The position numbers were made by a program, and so were the translations under genes. A stretch of DNA of 6,132 nucleotides. Source: Acidobacteriota bacterium (GTDB lineage: Bacteria > Actinomycetota > Acidimicrobiia > Spongiisociales > UBA5794). Position 1 is the first letter of the stretch; each line of letters starts with the position of its first letter. Positions 1 to 4,077 of the stretch are shown one piece after another. The stretch spans positions 1-6,132 of the forward strand of contig SMXV01000113.1 in NCBI GenBank assembly GCA_004356175.1. Reading direction: 5' to 3'. The notes below the pieces were generated by a model that saw only the letters and a list, made by a program, of their open reading frames with translations, did not search any database and was not told where the DNA came from.

Positions 1-139
1 GCGACACGCTTCTCCGGTACGCTCCCAGCCACGCGGCGGGAAGCTCCCTCGGCACGGGAGCATCATTGGCCGACAGCGCTGATCTCATTGCCGCGTCCAG
101 GACTTCGCTGTAGTCGATGTTCCAAGTCTTGATGTCCAC
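1..139 (-). CDS. Possible 5' end of an unrecognised gene, truncated by the window edge
   Basis: On the minus strand a frame is open from the left edge to position 220, where a TGA (plus-strand tca at 221-223) closes it upstream. I place the start at the GTG at 139-137 because a GGAG at 148-145 lies five bases upstream of it, a normal Shine-Dalgarno spacing. The 46 visible codons begin VDIKTWNIDYSEVLDAAM and continue through a Pro-rich turn to LPAAWLGAYRRS. They show no signal peptide or membrane segment and match no family I recognise. Most third positions are G or C, like coding DNA elsewhere in the window, and the plus frames here are less protein-like. A GTG at 208-206 is an alternative, longer start without a clear ribosome binding site. 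Only the N-terminus is visible, so no function is offered and the call is tentative. Confidence 0.35.
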   Translation of the reverse strand, partial: MDIKTWNIDYSEVLDAAMRSALSANDAPVPRELPAAWLGAYRRSVS

Positions 140-311
140 GGTGTCTCCATGATAACTGTGTGGCAGCCGCGGCGCCTCACCTGACGCGGCCTGCGCAGTG
201 TCAATCACGGGCGATTCCAGTCAGAAGAAAGTGCTTGGCGCGGGGAGATCCCGGTGTCACAATGCATAGCGACGATTGCAACGGGCGCCATCGTTCCACT
301 AGGCCAATTGT

Positions 312-361
312 GCCCCGTGCGCTGTCCTTCCGGCGCCCCCTGACCTGGACAGCGCCGGGGC
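312..361. repeat. Long inverted repeat: 15-bp stem with one bulged T and 19-nt loop
   Basis: The left arm GCCCCG-T-GCGCTGTCC (312-327) pairs with the right arm GGACAGCGC-CGGGGC (347-361). All 15 pairs are Watson-Crick and T318 is the only unpaired base. The loop covers 328-346. It is not followed by a clean T-run on either strand, so a classical intrinsic terminator is not well supported. It may be a structured RNA element, a rho-independent terminator with a degenerate tail, or a dispersed intergenic repeat. The pairing is read directly; the role is unknown. Confidence 0.6.
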
Positions 362-402
362 TTCTACCGAGCCTTCAGCCGGGGCTGCATGGCCCAGCTC
401 CC
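354..402. repeat. 9-bp direct repeat with a second small hairpin
   Basis: GCCGGGGCT occurs at 354-362 and again at 378-386, a 24-bp period. The second copy opens another stem: GGGGCTG (381-387) pairs with CAGC-T-CCC (395-402) around the loop 388-394, again with a single bulged T (399). Together with the larger hairpin next to it, this makes a compact structured block of about 90 bp. Confidence 0.4.
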
Positions 403-581
403 ACACCAGCACTGCTCTGAACGTCAGACGGCGTCACGGCGCGAAGACGCAGTGTTGCAAAACATTATTGCACGATAACGCTTGGCATTTCATCGGGTTG
501 CGATGTGCCTAGGTGTTAGTACGTATTGCCCGAGTTATCAGTTGTGCCAAGCTACGCCTCATGATGTGCGGGGCGAGCCGA

Positions 582-620
582 TGATCGAAATACCTCCGAT
601 CAAGCACTCTGCGGAGTGCT
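582..620 (+). promoter_or_regulatory. Two abutting stem-loops in the 5' region of the EEP nuclease gene
   Basis: TGATCG (582-587) pairs with CGATCA (597-602) around a 9-nt loop. The very next base begins AGCACTC (603-609), which pairs with GAGTGCT (614-620) around the tetraloop TGCG. Both stems are perfect and have no spacer, so they could stack coaxially in the mRNA about 70 nt ahead of the start codon. No T-run follows, so termination is unlikely. A leader element affecting stability or translation is possible. Whether the transcript starts upstream of this point is not known. Confidence 0.4.
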
Positions 621-656
621 CAACGCTAGACGCCATCCACAACGAAACCGTACTCG

Positions 657-668
657 CAGAGATCTCTG
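657..668. promoter_or_regulatory. Perfect 12-bp palindrome just ahead of the EEP ribosome binding site
   Basis: CAGAGATCTCTG reads the same on both strands. It ends 22 bases before the ATG at 691 and 10 bases before the Shine-Dalgarno AAGGAG. A perfect even palindrome in this position is what a dimeric repressor site would look like, but no regulator gene is in the window and a chance palindrome cannot be excluded. Confidence 0.3.
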
Positions 669-675
669 TCCACAT

Positions 676-690
676 GGGAAGGAGACTGTC
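676..690 (+). promoter_or_regulatory. Strong Shine-Dalgarno fixing the EEP gene start at 691
   Basis: GGGAAGGAGA spans 676-685. Its core AAGGAG (679-684) is six bases from the ATG at 691. The protein read from that ATG begins with a signal peptide in the same frame as the nuclease body. This argues that the gene originally started here, not at the GTG at 616 or the TTG at 877, neither of which has a comparable site. Confidence 0.7.
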
Positions 691-852
691 ATGTTGTCGA
701 TGCAACGCTGTAAAGAGCTCACCCCACCTCGCCTTGCGACGGCCATGCTCATCGCTTCACTCTGGCCAGTTGTAGGAAGAGCCAGCGGCCAACAACCTCT
801 TGACCTGTTCGCCGACGTCCCTCAGCTCAGCGACGGTTTTGTACGTATCTGA
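691..852 (+). pseudogene. Signal-peptide-encoding 5' part of the EEP-LTD gene, cut off by in-frame TGA
   Basis: These 53 codons start at the ATG with the good ribosome binding site. They encode a basic N-terminus (QRCK...R14), a hydrophobic core around residues 15-28 (LATAMLIASLWPVV), a likely signal peptidase I site near ASG-QQ (31-35), then a short linker ending GFVRI. The next codon, 54 (850-852), is TGA, after which the same frame continues AWNLRHIN. 'VRI.AWNLRHIN' is the usual opening beta-strand of an EEP nuclease domain, with N57 as the motif-I metal-site Asn, so this segment and 877-2184 are one gene of 497 codons. Possible explanations are a nonsense mutation, a sequencing or assembly error, or, less likely, stop readthrough. 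If the stop is real, only a secreted peptide of about 20 residues would be made from this start. Confidence 0.7.
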
Positions 853-876
853 GCCTGGAACCTCCGGCACATCAAC

Positions 877-2184
877 TTGGAGGGCGACGCCCGAGAGCTG
901 CTCCCGGGCCCTACGGATGATGATGACTTTGCCATCTTGACGGCGACATTCGCCAAGGCGATTCAGGATCTGGGCTTGCACCTTGTGACAATTGTCGAAC
1001 ACCAACCGCGTGCAGGCCAACCCAATCGCCTGGAGCAAATACGCGATGCGTTGAACGTCAGCTCTGCCGATCGATGGCGGTCGGATGAGACCCAGATAAC
1101 ATACGACAATCCCAACAACCCATTCAGTGGTCTGCAGTTCGGGCTATTGTGGAACAGCGATCGAGTCACAGTTGATCCCGACGACAATCAACTGCTCACT
1201 GACCTGAGGCAGCCCAGGAACGAAGACGGATCGCTCACGCACCGGCGACTGCGGGCTCCATGGCTGATCCCCGTCCAGACCGGTGATCTCTCGTTTGATC
1301 TGATGGTTCTGCACCTCAAGTCGGGCGGTGGATTCCCGCAGGCCGACGAAGTCGAAGCAATCGAGAGTTTCATCAGGGTGCGGCAATCATTGCCGTCACC
1401 GCGACACTTGATCGTCTGCGGAGATTGGAACATCCGACCCGATCGCAGTGCTCAACGGGGACGTTTGCGCCGAATGATGGTTCCCTTCGGGAATGAACAC
1501 TTAATGACCGTGCTGACCGTCGAGGTAATACCGCCCTCGCTCGAAGAATGGTCGGATCTGAGCCCCATCGAATTCGGCTCCGCGACTGCGGCGACTATCC
1601 CGTTCACACACTACAACGCCAACAGCATTGACACGCTGCTCGATCACTTTGCCATCTCCGCGTCACTCTCTGAGGTGTTTGACCATCCGATCCAGGTCGT
1701 ACTTGCCGACGACTCGACGGATCTGCGACCCGGAATACGCATCGCGACACCGCTTGTGTCTGAGGAGGAATTTCATACGCTCACGGATCACCTTCCAGTG
1801 GTGCTAATCCTTCGAACGAACGACGTGGGAGACGTGGACAATGACGCGGAGCCGGCGCTAGTTATCGTTGCCGCGATGCCGAATCCACCCGGCAATGATG
1901 TGGAATTCGAACAGGTGCACTTGCGCAACAACTCGACAACAACGATCGTGTTGACGGATTGGCGAATCGGCGATGCTACGGGAACTCACTTCTGGATATT
2001 GGACACCGACGATGGGAGCGCGGGACCTGGCGAAGTCGTGATCGTCGTGCGCCGCAGCAGGAACATGTTTCTCAACAACAAGGGTGGAGACACAATTGTA
2101 CTGATTGACCCGTCGAATCAGACAATTGACGAGAAGGGCTACACCAATGACGCATTGAGTGGGCGGCTGTTTCGCTTCGATTGA
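877..2184 (+). CDS. Secreted EEP-family nuclease/phosphatase with C-terminal lamin-tail domain (body of an interrupted gene)
   Basis: This is the uninterrupted 435-residue body of the gene that begins at 691. The TTG at 877 is only the first start-like codon after the TGA and has no ribosome binding site, so independent translation is doubtful. Numbered from 877, EEP motifs appear in order: a likely metal-binding Glu in TIVEH (E41), VLHLKSGGG (H146), VCGDWNIRPD (D183, N185), SIDTLLDHF (250-258) and LTDHLPVV (D304, H305). The motif-I Asn (AWNLRH) lies before the TTG and would be lost. The family cleaves phosphodiester or phosphomonoester bonds using divalent metal. Residues about 326-435 (VIVAAMPNPPGND..FEQVHLRN...GDTIVLID) match the beta-sandwich LTD found on many extracellular bacterial nucleases. 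An extracellular nuclease that scavenges nucleic acid is the likeliest role; the substrate is inferred. The frame shows no other disruption, so any inactivation is recent or apparent. Confidence 0.85.
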   Translation: MEGDARELLPGPTDDDDFAILTATFAKAIQDLGLHLVTIVEHQPRAGQPNRLEQIRDALNVSSADRWRSDETQITYDNPNNPFSGLQFGLLWNSDRVTVDPDDNQLLTDLRQPRNEDGSLTHRRLRAPWLIPVQTGDLSFDLMVLHLKSGGGFPQADEVEAIESFIRVRQSLPSPRHLIVCGDWNIRPDRSAQRGRLRRMMVPFGNEHLMTVLTVEVIPPSLEEWSDLSPIEFGSATAATIPFTHYNANSIDTLLDHFAISASLSEVFDHPIQVVLADDSTDLRPGIRIATPLVSEEEFHTLTDHLPVVLILRTNDVGDVDNDAEPALVIVAAMPNPPGNDVEFEQVHLRNNSTTTIVLTDWRIGDATGTHFWILDTDDGSAGPGEVVIVVRRSRNMFLNNKGGDTIVLIDPSNQTIDEKGYTNDALSGRLFRFD

Positions 2185-2194
2185 ATTTTCGGCC

Positions 2195-2228
2195 GGTTGT
2201 ACGGCGCTTCACAACCTGACTCGTCAGG
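2195..2228. terminator. Overlapping weak hairpins between convergent genes
   Basis: The 39-bp gap between the two converging stop codons holds GGTTGT (2195-2200)/ACAACC (2211-2216) with a 10-nt loop. CCTGA (2215-2219)/TCAGG (2224-2228) has a 4-nt loop and covers the minus-strand stop codon. The two share bases 2215-2216, so they are alternative folds. Neither is followed by a T-tract on either strand. A bidirectional terminator would be expected here from gene layout, but these structures are weak support. Confidence 0.25.
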
Positions 2229-3696
2229 GGCAAGGTCCCCAATTGGCCAGGAGCGCGAGTAGATCGCTGATCCCCACAATTCCGTCACCATTTACGTCCG
2301 GGGGGCCGCCTGGATTGGTTCCCCACTTGGCGAGAAGATCCAGGAAGTCAGTAATGCCTACTTGATTGTCACAGTCGGCATCCCAGGGGCACGACGATGG
2401 GAACTCGTATGCACCCATGTCCACAATCGGACAATTTCCGTTGCCAGTGTCCCTGCTCTCCAAGTCGTTGGCGAATCGCACGTTGCTATCGAGATCGCTC
2501 GTGATCGCTGCGAGCCCGGATGCCGTGTTGTCAGCGGCGTCAATACACGGGGATCCTTGGGACAGACGATAGTCGAAAGGAGAGGCAACGAAGATTGGAT
2601 CAGCATCGATGTTGCCCACAAGGAACGCTATAGAGCTCCCTTTCTCAGAGTCAATCCCGCTCGCTCCTCCTTCGGTGTCTGAATACGAGAATATCACCGA
2701 TGCGCCGTCTTCCGCAAACAACTGGCTGCCCTGTGAAGCGGTATTGCCCCAGAGTATGCAGTTCGTCACCTCTACTGTCCCGCCGTCGGCCCATATCGCG
2801 CCCGCAACATTCGCTGACGAATTGTTGACCAGAGTGCAATTCGTAATCTCAAGCGGTGCATCGTTGTTCAAGATGGCGCCTCCGCCACCGATGGCGCTCG
2901 TCGCCATGTTGCCCGCGAACAGGCAATTGGTGACACCACAGGTATTGTTGACATCGTTGAATAGCGCGCCATCTGCGGCACCAGCGTTCATTGAGAAGAT
3001 GCAGGCCTCAAGAGCAAGTGTTCCATCAATGGCATACACAGCCGGAGCGATAACGGCTGTATTGGCGACGAACGAGCATGCTTCAAAACGCATCTCTGCT
3101 CCCGTTGCGTAAATCGCACCCCCCGTGAACGTCGCCGAGTTCGCGATGAAGGTACAGTCGTATACGCGAATGGGCTGGCCACGTCCGACGATCAGACCTC
3201 CACCAAAGTCACCTGCAGACCCATTCGTGATTGTGAAGCCGCGAATCTCCAGTTCGCCCACGGGTGCCGTAGTCAAGACGAATCCCCGTCCAGCGCTCTC
3301 ACAGTCGATAATGCACTGAGCAGCGCCGCTTTGGCTCCGGAGCAGTGCTGACACGCTGAACGCCAGGTCGCGGTTGCCAGACCCAACATAGAGACCATCG
3401 CCGACGACAATCTCGTCCCCGGCAAGGGCGGCATCTAGAGCTTCCTGAATAGCGTCGTATGGGTGCTTGAGTGATCCGTCTTCCTGCGGATCACTGATGA
3501 GCGGTGTACCTGGCCCCGGATCGCCTGGCGCGTCGTCATCGACAAACCACGTCGTCTGCCCCTCGGCAGCATACGAGATGCATGCCAAGGGCGCCACTGC
3601 AGCGATTGCGATCAACAGCAACTGGCTTGACTGCCCCGAATTACAACGCGGCTGAGATATGGAGACGGGTCGCGTTCGTCCAAAGATTTGCACCAT
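2224..3696 (-). CDS. Secreted right-handed beta-helix protein with dockerin-like C-terminus
   Basis: I chose the ATG at 3696 because GGAG (3706-3703) sits six bases upstream; an in-frame ATG at 3708 lacks a good site. This gives 490 residues. A basic N-terminus leads to a hydrophobic core at 26-43 (LLLIAIAAVAPLACISYA) with likely cleavage after SYA. Residues about 50-105 resemble the DUF1565-type cap (WFVDDDAPGDPG, PYDAIQEALDAA). A parallel beta-helix follows, with six rungs carrying C-x-[F/L]-x-x-N at C181, C207, C232, C258, C287 and C313. DADPIF, YRLSQGSPCIDAAD and VDMGAYEF (about 364-432) are typical of 'choice-of-anchor Q' proteins. Residues 436-490 hold two EF-hand-like calcium loops, DADCDNQVGITD (439-450) and DVNGDGIVGISD (467-478), ending WGPCP. 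No catalytic site is recognisable. A surface or extracellular structural, adhesive or polysaccharide-binding role is inferred; the partner of the dockerin-like tail is unknown. Confidence 0.9.
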   Translation of the reverse strand: MVQIFGRTRPVSISQPRCNSGQSSQLLLIAIAAVAPLACISYAAEGQTTWFVDDDAPGDPGPGTPLISDPQEDGSLKHPYDAIQEALDAALAGDEIVVGDGLYVGSGNRDLAFSVSALLRSQSGAAQCIIDCESAGRGFVLTTAPVGELEIRGFTITNGSAGDFGGGLIVGRGQPIRVYDCTFIANSATFTGGAIYATGAEMRFEACSFVANTAVIAPAVYAIDGTLALEACIFSMNAGAADGALFNDVNNTCGVTNCLFAGNMATSAIGGGGAILNNDAPLEITNCTLVNNSSANVAGAIWADGGTVEVTNCILWGNTASQGSQLFAEDGASVIFSYSDTEGGASGIDSEKGSSIAFLVGNIDADPIFVASPFDYRLSQGSPCIDAADNTASGLAAITSDLDSNVRFANDLESRDTGNGNCPIVDMGAYEFPSSCPWDADCDNQVGITDFLDLLAKWGTNPGGPPDVNGDGIVGISDLLALLANWGPCP

Positions 3697-3721
3697 GCGG
3701 CACTCCATGCTCTTGGGGGCA

Positions 3722-3739
3722 GCCGTGCAAACGCACGGC
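3722..3739 (-). promoter_or_regulatory. Leader hairpin immediately upstream of the beta-helix gene
   Basis: Read on the minus strand, GCCGTGC-GTTT-GCACGGC is a perfect 7-bp stem with a 4-nt loop. It lies 25 nt before the preferred start at 3696 and 13 nt before the alternative at 3708, so it falls in the presumed 5' untranslated leader. On the plus strand the same stem is followed by CTTTGTCTTCATT (3740-3752), a modest T-rich tail, so it could also act as a weak terminator for plus-strand transcripts, although no plus-strand gene precedes it. Confidence 0.45.
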
Positions 3740-3780
3740 CTTTGTCTTCATTGTCTGGGGAGTTGGTCCGAAGTCCCCGC

Positions 3781-3829
3781 CGGAACACGAGCACTTGGTC
3801 ACGTCGGCGCTCGTTCCGTGGTCGCACGG
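3781..3829 (-). promoter_or_regulatory. Two mutually exclusive hairpins further up the beta-helix leader
   Basis: CGGAA-CA-CGAGC (3781-3792) pairs with GCTCGTTCCG (3809-3818): ten pairs with a two-base bulge and a 16-nt loop. CCGTG (3816-3820) pairs with CACGG (3825-3829) around a GTCG tetraloop. Bases 3816-3818 take part in both stems, so only one can form fully at a time. This could be a conformational switch, but I recognise no known riboswitch class in it. Confidence 0.3.
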
Positions 3830-3876
3830 TTGACATGTTGCCAAGTAGCGACCCGGTACGCAATCCGTGGAACTAC

Positions 3877-3903
3877 TTATTAAAATCCAAATTGAGCCCG
3901 CAA
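3877..3903 (-). promoter_or_regulatory. Tentative promoter for the beta-helix gene
   Basis: On the minus strand, TTGCGG (3903-3898) and TAATAA (3882-3877) are separated by 15 bases inside the only strongly AT-rich patch of the region. The spacing is shorter than the optimal 17, and both boxes are imperfect. A start just downstream would give a leader of about 170 nt containing all three hairpins. Confidence 0.22.
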
Positions 3904-4058
3904 ATTTGTTATCGACAGACCACAGACAGCTGGGGCATGGCATCTACCTATGTACTTTCCACAATAGACATCGTGATCGGAACTGACATGCTACGTATAG
4001 GTGGCTCGCGTGGTGGTACAGCCGGGCGAAGAACAAGTGGGGCTCGTCGCTTCAAGAG

Positions 4059-4077
4059 AAAGGAGCGTTGATGAACC
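4059..4077 (+). promoter_or_regulatory. Shine-Dalgarno and unusual start region of the GMC gene
   Basis: AAAGGAG (4059-4065) is five bases from an ATG at 4071 but twelve bases from the ATG at 4078 that opens the GMC frame. The 4071 frame gives only MNHAGSVERAV and stops at 4104-4106. In the GMC frame, two tandem TGA codons (4069-4074) directly precede the start, so the GMC protein cannot begin upstream of 4078. The 11-codon frame may be a translated leader overlapping the GMC start, or the ribosome may simply use the longer spacing. Confidence 0.5.

Larger units (their letters stand above)
140..690. other. Gene-poor, hairpin-rich intergenic region
   Basis: No frame here gives a convincing protein. 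The open frames at 160-420 and 482-775 are short, start at GTG or TTG, and encode Arg/Pro/Cys-rich sequence without domains. The stretch does hold several inverted repeats: GCCGCG/CGCGGC at 166-190, a 15-bp stem at 312-361, a smaller stem at 381-402, GCGTC/GACGC at 431-450, two abutting hairpins at 582-620 and a 12-bp palindrome at 657-668. If the minus-strand gene at 1-139 is real, this is a divergent intergenic region that should carry promoters for both sides. I could not find a -35/-10 pair good enough to call. Confidence 0.6.
3697..4077. other. Divergent intergenic region between beta-helix and GMC genes
   Basis: This 381-bp stretch separates two outward-facing start codons and must hold promoters for both. 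The half nearest the beta-helix gene contains three hairpins (3722-3739, 3781-3818, 3816-3829). Next comes an AT-rich patch (3871-3910, 12 of 40 bases G or C) in otherwise GC-rich DNA, then about 165 bp with no clear structure before the GMC start. Open frames crossing it on both strands encode low-complexity or Cys/Arg-rich sequence and are not convincing genes. Confidence 0.6.

Noticed and set aside
312..361. Integron attC site
   Set aside because: The bulged base in the stem suggested attC, but the flanks lack the RYYYAAC and GTTRRRY core sites and no integrase or cassette genes are present.
160..420. 86-residue open frame starting at GTG
   Set aside because: Composition is Ala/Pro/Arg-rich and low complexity, no ribosome binding site is visible, and it runs through the strong inverted repeat at 312-361.
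482..775. 97-residue open frame starting at TTG
   Set aside because: It overlaps the signal-peptide region of the EEP gene in another frame, covers the hairpins at 582-620, is Cys/His-rich without a domain and has no ribosome binding site at its start.
850..852. Selenocysteine or whole-genome reassignment of TGA
   Set aside because: The EEP and beta-helix genes end at TGA at sensible domain boundaries, the downstream hairpin lacks SECIS features, and the position is not a Cys site in EEP proteins as I know them. Kept only as a minor option.
2609..3112. 167-residue open frame on the plus strand
   Set aside because: It is antisense to the beta-helix gene, whose repeat pattern, signal peptide and dockerin-like tail establish the minus strand as coding.
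3830..3835. Perfect TTGACA -35 box on the plus strand
   Set aside because: No acceptable -10 hexamer occurs 16-18 bases downstream (the sequence there is around CCCGGTAC).
3641..3943. 100-residue minus-strand frame with several cysteines, upstream of and overlapping the beta-helix start
   Set aside because: The Cys/Gly content looked domain-like, but it overlaps the leader hairpins and the first codons of the beta-helix gene in another frame and has no convincing start signal.
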